The position numbers and the translations under genes were made by a program. This document shows positions 26,400 to 36,427 of a stretch of DNA of 64,000 nt, in pieces. The stretch is from an uncultured Cohaesibacter sp. (GTDB lineage: Bacteria > Pseudomonadota > Alphaproteobacteria > Rhizobiales > Cohaesibacteraceae): positions 248,001 through 312,000 of the forward strand of contig NZ_OY782507.1 in assembly GCF_963677725.1 (NCBI RefSeq), given 5' to 3'. The notes under the pieces are model-generated. The model searched no databases, had not been told where the DNA came from, and saw only the letters and a list, made by a program, of their open reading frames with translations. Position 1 is the stretch's first letter; each line of letters opens with the position of its first letter.

Positions 26400-27485
26400 A
26401 TGGCGGACACGGACCTCGATTTTCCGATTTTTGACAGTTTGGACGGATTGGCCCCGCCCCATCAGCAACAGCAATTTTTTGGCCACGACAAGGCGGACGC
26501 AACATTCTTGTCGTCCTGGCAATCGGGCAAAATGCATCATGCATGGTTGCTGACCGGGCCAAAAGGGATTGGCAAGGCGACATTTGCTTATCGTGCAGCG
26601 CGCTTCATTTTCAATGAAGGGGCAGGGGCCTTACCAGCGGACTCTTTGCTTGGGGAGAGCGCTCAGCCGACCAATCTTGATGTCAGCCCCGACAGTCACG
26701 CAGCCAAGCTGGTGGCGAATTACGCTCATCCGAACCTCTTGGTGATTGATCGCCCTTATGATCAGAAAACCAAGAAATTTCGCACCGAAATAACGGTTGA
26801 CGAGGTGCGCAAGACCGTTCGTTTCTTCGGCTCGACAGCTGGTGAGAATAGCTGGCGGGTCTGCATCGTCGACCCGGCTGATGACCTGAATGGCAATGCC
26901 GCAAATGCCTTGCTGAAGGTGCTTGAGGAACCTCCCAAGCGGGCGATCTTCTTCCTGATTGCACACGCGCCGGGCCGCTTGTTGCCAACCATACGGTCTC
27001 GTTGTCGCAGTCTGTCCTTTGCACCGCTCGAAAATCCTGTTCTGTCCGAGGCTTTGTCATCGTTAGAGATTGCGTCGGGTGACCAGCTGGATGATCTGAG
27101 CGCCATTTGCGATGGCTCCATCCGAAAGGCTGCTGAGCTTCAGACCGATGAAGGGCTGGTTTTGGTCCATGCCTTCGAGCGGTTGTTGCAGCCGCCTTAC
27201 AATCCCGATTACGAGAGCCTGAGCAGCTTTGCGGAAATGGTTGATCAACGCGGCAAGGAACAACGCTTTGACGGCTTTTCCGATCTGGTTCATCGCCATC
27301 TTTCAAGGCAATTGCGCAAAGGTGGCGAGCAGGGTGGCGTCAGTGGGGCTGCGCTTTATCCTCTGGCCCAAGCGTGGGAAAAGGCCGGTGAAATGATCCG
27401 CGAGACGCGTACATTCAATCTTGACAAAAAGCAGACCGTTATCGCCGTCATGCGGATGATTGCCAAGGCCTCAAAGGGCCTTTGA
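26400..27485 (+). CDS. holB: DNA polymerase III subunit delta'
   Basis: 361 residues starting at the base after the tmk stop. AAA+ clamp-loader fold with a modified P-loop TGPKGIGKATFAY (about 43-55), NALLKVLEEPP at about 162-172, and sensor-1-like IRSRCRSL. Delta' is the stator of the clamp loader that places the beta clamp on DNA. The tmk-holB-metG-tatD order is conserved in Rhizobiales. Confidence 0.95.
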   Translation: MADTDLDFPIFDSLDGLAPPHQQQQFFGHDKADATFLSSWQSGKMHHAWLLTGPKGIGKATFAYRAARFIFNEGAGALPADSLLGESAQPTNLDVSPDSHAAKLVANYAHPNLLVIDRPYDQKTKKFRTEITVDEVRKTVRFFGSTAGENSWRVCIVDPADDLNGNAANALLKVLEEPPKRAIFFLIAHAPGRLLPTIRSRCRSLSFAPLENPVLSEALSSLEIASGDQLDDLSAICDGSIRKAAELQTDEGLVLVHAFERLLQPPYNPDYESLSSFAEMVDQRGKEQRFDGFSDLVHRHLSRQLRKGGEQGGVSGAALYPLAQAWEKAGEMIRETRTFNLDKKQTVIAVMRMIAKASKGL

Positions 27486-27724
27486 GCGGATCACCATGCA
27501 TGAGCCATCAATCCACTTTTGCCCCGGTTGCATGGGGGCAAATTGACCAGAATCGGCAAGTGGGAACGAAAAGCCTTGACGCAACCCGCCCCTTCGCCCA
27601 AAACCTCAAGTGACCATTTCCAAACCTACCTGCTCCAATGACCCCTTTGGGTTTGCCACTGCAGAATGCTCGGGTTCGGAAATCCCGCATTAAGACAACA
27701 ACCATTGAAAAGACGACATCCGGC

Positions 27725-29284
27725 ATGACTGACAAGCAACCGTTTTTCATTTCTACCGCCATTTCCTATCCAAACGGAGCGCCTCATATCGGGCATGCTT
27801 ACGAGATGATGGCAACGGATGCCATGGCGCGCTTCAAGCGGCTGGATGGATATAATGTCTTTTTCGTCACAGGCACTGACGAGCACGGCCAAAAGATGCA
27901 GCAGACAGCCGAAAAACTTGGCATGACTGCCGCGCAATTGGCCGACCGCAACGCACCGGTGTTTGAGGATATGGCAAAGGCACTTGGCTGCTCGAATGAT
28001 GATTTCATTCGCACCTCGCAGCCGCGCCACTATGAGGCCTCCAAAGCAATCTGGAAGGCAATGGAAGCGGCTGGCGACATTTATCTCGACAGCTATGCCG
28101 GTTGGTATTCTGTCCGCGACGAAGCGTTCTATGCCGAAAGCGAAACCGAAGTGCGCGAAGATGGCGTGCGCTATGGTCCACAAGGCTCGCCCGTTGAATG
28201 GACCGAAGAGGAAAGCTATTTCTTCCGCCTGTCCAACTATCAGGACAAGCTGATGGACCTTTATGAAAGCCAGCCGGATTTCATGGGACCATCTGAGCGT
28301 CGCAACGAAGTGATGAGCTTTGTGAAAGGCGGTTTGCGTGATCTGTCGATCTCGCGCACTACTTTTGACTGGGGCATTCCGGTGCCGGGCACCGACAATC
28401 ATGTCATGTATGTCTGGGTCGATGCGCTGACCAACTATATCACTGCGCTTGGCTACCCGAACATGGATAGCGAAAAGTTCCAGAGCCTGTGGTCCAACGC
28501 GACGCACATCATTGGCAAGGATATCATTCGCTTCCATGCGGTTTATTGGCCCGCCTTCTTGATGTCGGCTGGCATCCCGCTGCCAAAGCGTGTCTATGCC
28601 CATGGGTTCCTGTTCAACCGCGGCGAGAAAATGTCCAAGTCGGTTGGCAACGTGATCGATCCTTTTGGCCTTATTGAAGAATATGGTCTCGACCAGACCC
28701 GCTTTTTCTTCATGCGCGAAGTGCCTTTCGGGCAGGATGGCAATTACAGCCACGAAGCCATCGTGAACCGTACCAATGCCGACCTTGCCAATGATCTGGG
28801 CAACCTTGCCAGCCGATCCTTGTCGATGATTGCGAAGAACTGCGACAAGGCATTGCCTGCGCCGGGTGATTATAGTGATGAAGACAAGGCGATGCTGGCT
28901 CAGGCCGATGCAATGCTTGAAAAATGTCAGGCCTTTATGGACAAGCAACTGATCCATAAAGCGCTGGAAACTGTCTGGGATGTGGTTGGTGAAGCCAATA
29001 AATATTTCGCTGCGCAAGAGCCTTGGGCTCTGCGCAAAACCGATCCAGAGCGGATGAAAACGGTTCTTTATGTGACAGCGGAAGTGATCCGTCAGGTTGG
29101 CATTCTGGCGCAACCCTTCATTCCGGGGTCCGCTGCCAAGCTGTTGGATCTGTTCGCGCTTGCCGAGGATGAGCGCAGCTTTGCCTTCCTTGGCGCTCAG
29201 CACCGTTTGCGTCCAGGCACCCCGATTGACAAACCAAGCCCGGTCTTCCCACGCTATGTCGAGAAGACCGAAGAAGAGGAATAA
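27725..29284 (+). CDS. metG: Methionyl-tRNA synthetase
   Basis: 519 residues from ATG 27725, 239 bases after holB. Class I signature [12 protein letters not shown] near the N terminus and KMSKS in [11 protein letters not shown] at about 300. It lacks the extra C-terminal tRNA-binding domain, the short form usual in alphaproteobacteria. It charges tRNA-Met. No clear Shine-Dalgarno is seen before the start, but the N-terminal homology fixes it. Confidence 0.97.
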   Translation: MTDKQPFFISTAISYPNGAPHIGHAYEMMATDAMARFKRLDGYNVFFVTGTDEHGQKMQQTAEKLGMTAAQLADRNAPVFEDMAKALGCSNDDFIRTSQPRHYEASKAIWKAMEAAGDIYLDSYAGWYSVRDEAFYAESETEVREDGVRYGPQGSPVEWTEEESYFFRLSNYQDKLMDLYESQPDFMGPSERRNEVMSFVKGGLRDLSISRTTFDWGIPVPGTDNHVMYVWVDALTNYITALGYPNMDSEKFQSLWSNATHIIGKDIIRFHAVYWPAFLMSAGIPLPKRVYAHGFLFNRGEKMSKSVGNVIDPFGLIEEYGLDQTRFFFMREVPFGQDGNYSHEAIVNRTNADLANDLGNLASRSLSMIAKNCDKALPAPGDYSDEDKAMLAQADAMLEKCQAFMDKQLIHKALETVWDVVGEANKYFAAQEPWALRKTDPERMKTVLYVTAEVIRQVGILAQPFIPGSAAKLLDLFALAEDERSFAFLGAQHRLRPGTPIDKPSPVFPRYVEKTEEEE

Positions 29285-29292
29285 GGCGAACC

Positions 29293-30072
29293 ATGCTCGT
29301 CGACAGCCACTGTCATTTGGACTTTCCTGATTTCAAGGAAGAGTTGGACGATGTGATCCGGCGCGCCGCACTGGCGGGCGTCGGTCACATGGTGACCATT
29401 TGCACCCATATCCGCAAATTTGATCAGATCAAGGCGATCGCGGACCGTTATGACAATATCTTCTGCTCGGTCGGCACCCATCCGCATAATGCGGATCAAG
29501 AGCTGGACTTCTCTGCGGATGATATTGCCAAGCTGGCAGAGCATCCCAAATGTGTGGCGATTGGTGAAGCGGGTCTTGATTATTTCTATGACAATGCCCC
29601 ACGGGAGGCGCAGGCTCAGGGTTTGCGCACCCACATCAAGGCAGCTCAGATGACCGGTCTGCCTCTGGTCATCCATTCGCGCGATGCGGATGAAGACATG
29701 ATCGCGATTCTGAGCGAAGGGATGGAAGAGGGGCCTTATAAAGCCATTCTGCATTGCTTCTCATCTGGGCGCGAGCTCGCCATGCGGGCGGTGGATATGG
29801 GGATGTATGTTTCCCTCTCCGGCATTCTGACCTTCAAGCGCAGTCAAGACATCCGTGACATTGTCGCCGATGTGCCCCTTGATCGGCTGTTGGTGGAAAC
29901 CGACGCGCCCTATCTGGCGCCGATGCCGTATCGCGGCAAGCGCAATGAGCCGGCCTATGTGGCGCATACGGCCGAAGTTCTGGCTGATGTCAAAGGCGTC
30001 AGCAAGGATGAGATCGCGCAGATTACTACAGACAACTTTTTCCGTCTGTTCAGTAAGGCAGTGCGCAGCTAG
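29293..30072 (+). CDS. tatD: TatD family hydrolase
   Basis: 259 residues, 8 bases after metG. TIM-barrel metal-dependent hydrolase: N-terminal DSHCHLDF metal site, GEAGLDYFYD, HSRDADEDM, LHCFSSGRE, and ETDAPYLAP near the C terminus, all the expected metal ligands. Members act as 3' exonucleases or deacylases. Housekeeping gene in the metG-tatD-MBL run, unrelated to Qat defence systems despite the shared family. Confidence 0.95.
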   Translation: MLVDSHCHLDFPDFKEELDDVIRRAALAGVGHMVTICTHIRKFDQIKAIADRYDNIFCSVGTHPHNADQELDFSADDIAKLAEHPKCVAIGEAGLDYFYDNAPREAQAQGLRTHIKAAQMTGLPLVIHSRDADEDMIAILSEGMEEGPYKAILHCFSSGRELAMRAVDMGMYVSLSGILTFKRSQDIRDIVADVPLDRLLVETDAPYLAPMPYRGKRNEPAYVAHTAEVLADVKGVSKDEIAQITTDNFFRLFSKAVRS

Positions 30073-30101
30073 ACTGCGCAGCCTTCGACTTGAGGAAAGC
30101 A

Positions 30102-30914
30102 ATGACGGAAAGCGGCTATAAATTTCATATTCTCGGATGCGGGTCTTCTCCCGGTGTGCCACGCGTTGGCAATGATTGGGGCAAATGCGACCCGACCAAT
30201 CCGAAGAACCGCCGTACCCGTTGTTCCGCCCTGGTTGAGAAATTTGACGGTGACAAGGTCACCCGAATGCTGATCGATAGCGGCCCGGATTTTCGCCAGC
30301 AAATGCTGACCGCCGGGATTGAGTGGGTCGATGGCGTTGTCTATACCCATCCACATGCGGACCATTTGCATGGCATCGACGATTTGCGGGCCTTTGTTTT
30401 CAATCGCCGTCAGCGGGTCAAGATTCACGCTAACAGCTTGACGATGGGGCGGATCGAGCAGGCCTTTGGCTATTGTCTCGAAACACCTCCGGGCAGCAGC
30501 TATCCTCCGATCCTCGATGCGCATCTCATTGATCATGGCCAGCTGGTGACGGTCGACGGTCCGGCCGGTGTGATCGAAGCAATGCCATACAATCAGGTCC
30601 ATGGCGATATTCATTCGCTTGGCTTCAGGATCGGCAATCTGGCCTATAGTTCCGATATCAGTGATATTGAGCCTGAAACCGAATTGATGCTTCAAGGGCT
30701 TGATGTCTGGATTGTCGACGCGCTTCGCTATGCGCCACATCCAAGTCACTTTTCCCTTGATGAAGTGCTGAGCTGGGTAGAGCGTCTAAAGCCGCGCAAA
30801 ACCATTCTGACCCATATGCATGTTGATATGGATTATGACACCTTGTGCCGGACCTTGCCTGAGCATGTGGTTCCAGCTCATGACGGGATGGTCTTGTCTT
30901 TTGATCGCATCTGA
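30102..30914 (+). CDS. MBL-fold metallo-hydrolase (PhnP-like)
   Basis: 270 residues from ATG 30102 with GAGGAAAG upstream, 29 bases after tatD. The beta-lactamase-fold signature THPHADHLHGIDD lies at about 84-96. The N-terminal LGCGSSPGVPRVGNDWG with a Cys-containing WGKCDP loop and the C-terminal THMHVDMDYD complete the two-metal site. It resembles PhnP-like cyclic phosphodiesterases, but the substrate is unassigned. The third gene of the metG operon in this lineage. Confidence 0.9.
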   Translation: MTESGYKFHILGCGSSPGVPRVGNDWGKCDPTNPKNRRTRCSALVEKFDGDKVTRMLIDSGPDFRQQMLTAGIEWVDGVVYTHPHADHLHGIDDLRAFVFNRRQRVKIHANSLTMGRIEQAFGYCLETPPGSSYPPILDAHLIDHGQLVTVDGPAGVIEAMPYNQVHGDIHSLGFRIGNLAYSSDISDIEPETELMLQGLDVWIVDALRYAPHPSHFSLDEVLSWVERLKPRKTILTHMHVDMDYDTLCRTLPEHVVPAHDGMVLSFDRI

Positions 30915-31405
30915 ATGCGTCAATGCGTGAGCTCCATGGCCACGCATTCTTGCTGGACAGGCCAATCTTTTTGCCTCAACATTTCTGATAGCTGATAGCT
31001 GATAGCTGATAGCTGATAGCTGATAGCTGATAGCTGTGCGTTCATGCACAGTGTTGCTGCTGTCATTGTTGGAGCTATTGTGTCGTTCCATAATTTAGCC
31101 GGAGCGGACTGGTAGGTGGGTGCTGATGAACAAATTGAGTCAGAAACGTGTCATTAGTTATTGATTTTATGATATAAATTCAGTTTGTAAAAGGATTGCT
31201 CTCGGAATTACATTAACATAAAAATTCCATAATATAGATTATACGAACTATTTTTGTGGATTTGAAGTCGTGGTTCTCGTCGATTTCACTTCTCTTTTGT
31301 GATCAGCGTCTCTGTCCTCTCCTGTCCTTTCTCGCCTGTCAAAGCGTATGCGTGTCACCGCGCCGTGGCCACATAGAAGCAGCCACGGCTGTTGTCGCCA
31401 GGTTG
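30915..31405. other. Repeat-containing, AT-rich gap
   Basis: 491 bases between the end of the metG operon and the 3' end of the FAD oxidoreductase gene. It contains a heptamer tandem array (30986-31034) and an AT-rich stretch at about 31130-31255. No gene seen. Confidence 0.6.
30986..31034 (+). repeat. Tandem array of tgatagc, seven perfect copies
   Basis: The 7-base unit tgatagc repeats seven times without error from 30986 to 31034. It is intergenic, so copy-number changes would not shift a reading frame. Confidence 0.95.
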
Positions 31406-32596
31406 CTACCAGTCTTTGCCGTCAAGATGATTTGCCATCTCGAAGCTTGCAGGCAGCTGGATGGTGGTCTCCAGATCTGCGATGCGTTCAACCGACACCT
31501 TGGCGATGTCATGGGCCAATCCGAAGCCGATCTTGAAGCCGCCCGTTGCGGCAAACACGCTTTTGGAGTTTGGCAGGAAGCCAATCATCGGGTCGCGTTT
31601 GGCGGCTTTGGGACGAATGCCAGCCCATCGTTGCAGGATTTGGGCGTCTTTCAGCATTGGGCAAAGGGTTTGAGCGTGGGCCCAGATTTCATCACAGCGC
31701 TCGTCTGTGCTGTTTTCGTCTTCCCACTCTTCCTCTGTTGTGCTGCCGATGGCGCATACGCCGCCGTCATGGGGCACGACATAGATTTTGCGGTCATAGA
31801 GAATGGGCAAGCCGTCCGCTTGGCCAACTTTGGCAATCAAGGCCTGCCCCTTGATGCCCTTGCCAAGCGCATCAAGGCCCGTCAGACGCTCGAGCATCGG
31901 GAAACTGCGATAGCCTGCGGCCAGCACCACAATGCCCGCTGACAGGGTTTCTCCGCTTTTAAGGAGCACCTCTGCGCCGTTGCCAGTGTCCTTGATGTCG
32001 ACAACCTCGGTGCATTCGAGCAACGAGCCGCCGCGTTTTTCAACCGATGCCTTGGCTGCTGCGCAATAAGCGCGCGGATTGGCGCGGGCGGAGAAATTGT
32101 CAAAGGCATAGCCTTCCGGGCACAGGTCTTTATTTAGCCAGCCGCCCAGATCGCTTGGTTCATAGACGCGGTGAAAATAACCAGTTTCCGGTCCATGCCA
32201 CAAAGTTTCGGCTTCTTTGGAGCGGACTTCGTGGCGCTCTCGCAAATTGACGGTGGCCAATGGGACAACACGGCCGCAACGGTCGTAACCGATGGACATG
32301 CCCACCTCTTCTTCAAGCTGTTCCTTAACTTTAGAGAGTCTCTGCAATGCATTGAATTGGAATTGTTTTTTCTCATTCCAGCGCTCGGACATATGAGGTA
32401 GCAATGCCCCTAGCAGCCCGTAACTTGCGCCCTGCCCGATTTCGCTCTTATCGATCAGCAAGGTGCTCATACCGGCAGCCAAAGTGCCGCGTGCGATGGA
32501 CAATCCGAATACGCCGCCGCCAATGATGATGACATCATGGTGCTGTTTGGCGAGATTAGGGGTGAGAGGCGTTTGAGGGCTTGGCATGGGGCTCAT
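31406..32596 (-). CDS. FAD-dependent oxidoreductase (DAO family), candidate MnmC oxidase partner
   Basis: 396 residues. The N-terminal dinucleotide fold HDVIIIGGGVFGLSIARG (about 20-37) and the C-terminal FAD-contact ATGGFKIGFGLAH are typical of glycine/D-amino-acid oxidases. It is divergent from the mnmD-like gene with 85 bases between starts. In gammaproteobacteria MnmC fuses an FAD oxidase (cmnm5U to nm5U) to the MnmD methyltransferase. Here the two activities appear to be separate neighbours; that pairing is inferred. ATG 32587 is an alternative start. Confidence 0.85.
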   Translation of the reverse strand: MSPMPSPQTPLTPNLAKQHHDVIIIGGGVFGLSIARGTLAAGMSTLLIDKSEIGQGASYGLLGALLPHMSERWNEKKQFQFNALQRLSKVKEQLEEEVGMSIGYDRCGRVVPLATVNLRERHEVRSKEAETLWHGPETGYFHRVYEPSDLGGWLNKDLCPEGYAFDNFSARANPRAYCAAAKASVEKRGGSLLECTEVVDIKDTGNGAEVLLKSGETLSAGIVVLAAGYRSFPMLERLTGLDALGKGIKGQALIAKVGQADGLPILYDRKIYVVPHDGGVCAIGSTTEEEWEDENSTDERCDEIWAHAQTLCPMLKDAQILQRWAGIRPKAAKRDPMIGFLPNSKSVFAATGGFKIGFGLAHDIAKVSVERIADLETTIQLPASFEMANHLDGKDW

Positions 32597-32681
32597 TTCT
32601 TCTTATGACAGACATAGATGTGGCGGCAGATTAAAGCCGCGCTGCGTTTGCAGCAACCTACTCCTTTGCCGGAAAAAAGCC

Positions 32682-33422
32682 ATGCCAAAACAGCCCGAAC
32701 TTGTCTGGCTGGACAATTTGACCCCCAAATCCACACGCTTTGATGACACCTATTATTCGCGTGCGGATGGTCTTGAAGAAACCCGTTATGTGTTTATCGA
32801 TGGCAATGGTCTGCCAGATCGATGGAGCGCTGGCGCCAATCCGGTGATTGGTGAGCTGGGGTTCGGGACCGGGCTGAATTTCCTTGCCACGTGGCTGGCG
32901 CATCAATCGGCTTTCCCTCCGATTCAAGCATCGCATGAGGATAACCATACCTGTCTGACTTTTGTTTCGGTTGAGAAATATCCCATGGATCGCATAAGCC
33001 TGCTGACGGCTCTGTCGCCATGGGAGATTTTGCATCCGCTGGCCAATCAGCTGGCGGCCCGCTGGCAACCGGATCAAGCGGGCTGGCAGGATATCGGCTT
33101 TGATGGGGTGCGTTTGTTGCTCTATATCGGGGATGCTGCTGACGCGCTCGCGTCCATGCCACTGGAGATAGATGCCTGGTATCTAGACGGCTTTAATCCC
33201 AAAACCAATCCGGACCTGTGGTCTGAGGAATTGATGCGATCGGTGTTTGCGGCCAGTTCGGATCAGGCGACGCTGGCAAGCTATACGGCGGCCGGCTGGG
33301 TGCGACGTAATCTGCAGGCGGCCGGCTTCTCCATTGCCAAGCGCAAGGGCTTTGGGCATAAACGGGATATGATCACCGGAACGAAACAATCCGCCTCCCC
33401 CCTCGCCACTCCAGATAAATGA
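32682..33422 (+). CDS. mnmD: tRNA 5-aminomethyl-2-thiouridine methyltransferase MnmD
   Basis: 246 residues from ATG 32682; the upstream extension to 32586 is unlikely. DUF752/MnmC N-terminal domain: LDNLTPKSTRFDDTYYS, the SAM motif IGELGFGTGLNFLATW, DAWYLDGFNPKTNPDLW, and the C-terminal RKGFGHKRDM. It methylates the wobble uridine side chain of tRNAs for Glu/Lys/Gln-type codons. Free-standing form; the oxidase half is probably the divergent gene. mazG follows after 7 bases. Confidence 0.92.
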   Translation: MPKQPELVWLDNLTPKSTRFDDTYYSRADGLEETRYVFIDGNGLPDRWSAGANPVIGELGFGTGLNFLATWLAHQSAFPPIQASHEDNHTCLTFVSVEKYPMDRISLLTALSPWEILHPLANQLAARWQPDQAGWQDIGFDGVRLLLYIGDAADALASMPLEIDAWYLDGFNPKTNPDLWSEELMRSVFAASSDQATLASYTAAGWVRRNLQAAGFSIAKRKGFGHKRDMITGTKQSASPLATPDK

Positions 33423-33429
33423 GCCAGCC

Positions 33430-34272
33430 ATGACAATTGCCCCTTCCCGCGACATTGCGATGCTTGTCGAAATCATGCAAAGACTTCGCGACAAGGAAAG
33501 CGGCTGTCCATGGGACATTGAGCAAACCTTTGCGTCTATCATCCCCTATACGATTGAAGAAGCTTACGAAGTTCAGGATGCAATCGAGCGGAATGACATG
33601 CATGATTTGCGCGAAGAGTTGGGAGACTTGCTGTTGCAAGTCGTTTTTCACGCCCAGATGGGAAGTGAAATGGCGGATGAGCTGGCGCGCTTCGATTTTG
33701 GCGATGTGGTTCATGCTATCACCAAGAAGATGATCCGCCGCCACCCCCATGTGTTTGGTGATGCAGGAGTGCGTGGCAAGGCGCTGGTGCGTGAGGCTTG
33801 GGAAGCGATCAAGCAGGAAGAGAAAGCCGAACGGGCAGCCCACCGGGCTGAGTTGGGTCTTGATGACGGGCTCAAGGGCCTGCTCGATGATGTGCCGCGA
33901 GGGCTGCCTGCCATGAAGGCGGCAGTGAAACTGCAAAAACAGGCTGGCAAGGTTGGCTTTGACTGGAATGACCCCAAGCTGGTGCTCGACAAAATCATCG
34001 AGGAAGCGCAAGAGGTCCGCGTGGAACTGGAGCGAGCCGATGGCACCAATGATGCGGCCATCAAGGACGAAATTGGCGACCTGCTTTTCGCAGTGGCCAA
34101 CCTAGCGCGCCATATGCATGTGGAGCCGGATGAAGCGTTGGCTGCGACCAATCAGAAATTTCGTGATCGCTTTGGCTATATCGAGCAGGCGCTGGATCAA
34201 CAAGGCAAATCACTTGAAGGGGCTTCTTTGGAAGAAATGGAAGACCTCTGGCAAAAGGCTAAGAAAAACTAG
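33430..34272 (+). CDS. mazG: Nucleoside triphosphate pyrophosphohydrolase MazG
   Basis: 280 residues with two MazG domains. The first has CPWDIEQT, IEEAYEVQDAI and ELGDLLLQVVFHAQM; the second (about 165-260) has IIEEAQEVRVELE and DEIGDLLFAVANLARHM, both with the EExxE metal pattern. It hydrolyses NTPs to NMP and pyrophosphate, cleaning the pool of damaged nucleotides and affecting ppGpp. Followed by a shared hairpin terminator. Confidence 0.95.
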   Translation: MTIAPSRDIAMLVEIMQRLRDKESGCPWDIEQTFASIIPYTIEEAYEVQDAIERNDMHDLREELGDLLLQVVFHAQMGSEMADELARFDFGDVVHAITKKMIRRHPHVFGDAGVRGKALVREAWEAIKQEEKAERAAHRAELGLDDGLKGLLDDVPRGLPAMKAAVKLQKQAGKVGFDWNDPKLVLDKIIEEAQEVRVELERADGTNDAAIKDEIGDLLFAVANLARHMHVEPDEALAATNQKFRDRFGYIEQALDQQGKSLEGASLEEMEDLWQKAKKN

Positions 34273-34339
34273 GGCTAGATTTGCTTTGCCTATACTCTGG
34301 TTTGGTCAGAGCATTTGTCATTGTGATTGACTTAATAAA

Positions 34340-34370
34340 AAGGCCGGAAGCGCTGTTGCGTTCCGGCCTT
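34340..34370. terminator. Bidirectional terminator between mazG and hflX
   Basis: AAGGCCGGAA (34340-34349) pairs with TTCCGGCCTT (34361-34370), with A-rich and T-rich flanks; serves both convergent genes. Confidence 0.8.
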
Positions 34371-34386
34371 CTCAATCTGTCTGTCT

Positions 34387-35784
34387 TTACTTGATTTGAA
34401 AGCGATTTTGAATTTCCGATTGGAGCTTTTCCGGTGCCCTCACCGTTAGCTCAATGCCGTCCTCGGTATCGGTGCGCTCCAGCACATCGCAGTTGCGATA
34501 GAGCCAAGCCAGACCTTCGCCATCTTCAAAGCCGAGATGGATCGCCATGATATTATCGTTCTGGGCGAGTTTGGCCTCGATTTCATCAAGCAGGATCTCG
34601 GTGCCCTCACCTGTCACCGCAGACAAGGCAACGGGCTGCAACTGACCGGTGGTGCGGGATGGCTGTTGCAGGGACGCCCGCTCAAGCACCGATTGGCGCT
34701 CTGATTCATCCAGCAGATCAATCTTGTTCCATACTTCGATGACGCGGGGATCCTGATAGATCTCGATGCCGAGGTCATGGAGCACGCTGGCCACGTCAGC
34801 GGCCTGAGCGCCGGTATCCTCATGGACAATATCGCGCACATGCAGAATGACGTCCGCTTCAAGCACCTCTTCCAACGTTGCACGGAAAGCAGCAATCAGG
34901 TGCGTTGGCAGATCAGAAATGAAACCCACCGTATCGGACAGGATGATCTGGCGTCCATGGGGCAAAGCCAAGGTTCGCAGTGTCGGGTCGAGGGTGGCAA
35001 ATAACAGATCCTTGGCAAAGATGCTCGAGCCGGTCAATGTGTTGAACAGGGTCGATTTGCCAGCGTTGGTATAGCCGACCAAGGCCACGACGGGATGCGG
35101 CACTTTCTGGCGGTTGCTGCGATGCAGACCTCGAGTGCGACGCACCTGTTCGAGGTCTTTTTCCAGACGGTTGATCTTGTCCTGCAAGGCTCGCCGGTCA
35201 GCCTCGATCTGTGTTTCGCCGGGGCCGCCCATAAAGCCGATGCCGCCACGCTGGCGTTCCAAGTGGGTCCAGCTGCGGACCAAACGGCCTTTTTGATAAT
35301 TGAGATGGGCAAGCTCGACCTGCAGTCGGCCTTCCTTGGTCTGGGCTCGACGCCCAAAGATTTCAAGAATGAGACCTGTGCGATCAAGAATCTTGCAGCC
35401 CCATTCCTTTTCCAGATTGCGCTGCTGAATGGGCGACAAAGCATGGTCCATGATGACCAGTTCGATCTCTTCATCGTGGATCAGATGTCCCAGCTCGGCA
35501 ACTTTGCCGGTACCCAGCAAGGTGGCCGGGCGCAATGCATTCAGTGGCACGCGCATGACATCAACAATGTCGAGTTCGATGGCATCAGCCAGACCTGCGG
35601 CTTCCTCCATGCGCGCAGCATCGGTGCGCCGGATCAAACGACCATCTGCGGCCGCCTTGTTTTGCAGCGGTGTGGAAAGAATAGGTACGAGTACCAGTGC
35701 GCGGGTCGGGGTTGCGCGGCGATCTATCAGCTTGCTCTCGCCATTTTCAGCGACCCCGTCGCCCATTTCATTGAAATCGGACAA
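34387..35784 (-). CDS. hflX: GTPase HflX
   Basis: 465 residues. N-terminal HflX domain (about 30-170), a coiled region with MGGPGETQIEADRR, then the G domain: G1 GYTNAGKSTLF, G3 DTVGF, G4 NKID. It binds 50S subunits and rescues or splits stalled ribosomes. The proposed start is a TTG directly after the hfq stop, with GAGGG 4 bases before it; ATG 35766 is the alternative but has no visible ribosome-binding site. Cotranscribed with hfq, as in many proteobacteria. Confidence 0.94.
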   Translation of the reverse strand: MSDFNEMGDGVAENGESKLIDRRATPTRALVLVPILSTPLQNKAAADGRLIRRTDAARMEEAAGLADAIELDIVDVMRVPLNALRPATLLGTGKVAELGHLIHDEEIELVIMDHALSPIQQRNLEKEWGCKILDRTGLILEIFGRRAQTKEGRLQVELAHLNYQKGRLVRSWTHLERQRGGIGFMGGPGETQIEADRRALQDKINRLEKDLEQVRRTRGLHRSNRQKVPHPVVALVGYTNAGKSTLFNTLTGSSIFAKDLLFATLDPTLRTLALPHGRQIILSDTVGFISDLPTHLIAAFRATLEEVLEADVILHVRDIVHEDTGAQAADVASVLHDLGIEIYQDPRVIEVWNKIDLLDESERQSVLERASLQQPSRTTGQLQPVALSAVTGEGTEILLDEIEAKLAQNDNIMAIHLGFEDGEGLAWLYRNCDVLERTDTEDGIELTVRAPEKLQSEIQNRFQIK

Positions 35785-36039
35785 TCAGCCCTCAGACTTT
35801 TCGGTATTTTCGCCAGCCTCAAAGAGAGACAGCGGGCCATTAGGCATAATTGTTGAAATTGCATGCTTGTAAACGAGCTGCGAATGTCCGTCCCGCCGCA
35901 GCAACACGCAAAAATTATCAAACCAGGTTACAACACCTTGCAACTTCACGCCATTGACGAGGAAAATGGTCAATGGTGTCTTTGTCTTTCGTACGTGATT
36001 CAGAAAGGTATCCTGGAGGTTCTGGGCTCTTTCTGCCAT
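35785..36039 (-). CDS. hfq: RNA chaperone Hfq
   Basis: 84 residues from the ATG at 36039 (AGGA upstream); longer in-frame readings to 36222 add non-homologous sequence. Sm1 motif [17 protein letters not shown] and Sm2 motif [11 protein letters not shown] are intact; the tail is short and acidic. It forms a hexamer and matches small RNAs with mRNAs. First gene of hfq-hflX. Confidence 0.97.
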   Translation of the reverse strand: MAERAQNLQDTFLNHVRKTKTPLTIFLVNGVKLQGVVTWFDNFCVLLRRDGHSQLVYKHAISTIMPNGPLSLFEAGENTEKSEG

Positions 36040-36427
36040 AAGTCCTGCCTTATTGTTGTATTTCATGACTCGGTTGCCAACCCGGAAGCGGTTGCAGTAT
36101 GACGCAGTCAATCCTAATAGACCAGTGTCATTCTGATCCTTTTGCAACCGCATAACGGGAATACGGGTCTTGTCCACAAATTGGGGGAAATGAGTGATGA
36201 GCACACAACACAACATCCCCACAAATGCCCTGCTGCTGCAAATTTATCGTCTTAAAACGGTTATCGGATCCGATTCTTTTATAGTTTAACGAAATCCGTT
36301 CGGTTGCCAAGCGGCAATCGTTACATATAGTCGCTTTTTGTAAGTCTAACGCGCGTAAAAAAGATGAATGATGAATGCGTTGCTTGTGTTTCTGTATATT
36401 ATGCTAGCTGTCTGACTATTGCTCGCA

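Noticed and set aside
27626-29203. 525-codon minus-strand open frame
   Set aside because: It is antisense to metG, whose HIGH and KMSKS motifs are intact.
29293-30072. TatD as part of a Qat defence system with the KAP protein
   Set aside because: It sits in the conserved metG operon, outside the island and with no QueC-like gene.
36180-36189. attgggggaa copy near hfq as a second integration site
   Set aside because: No att core, tRNA or integrase nearby; taken as chance.
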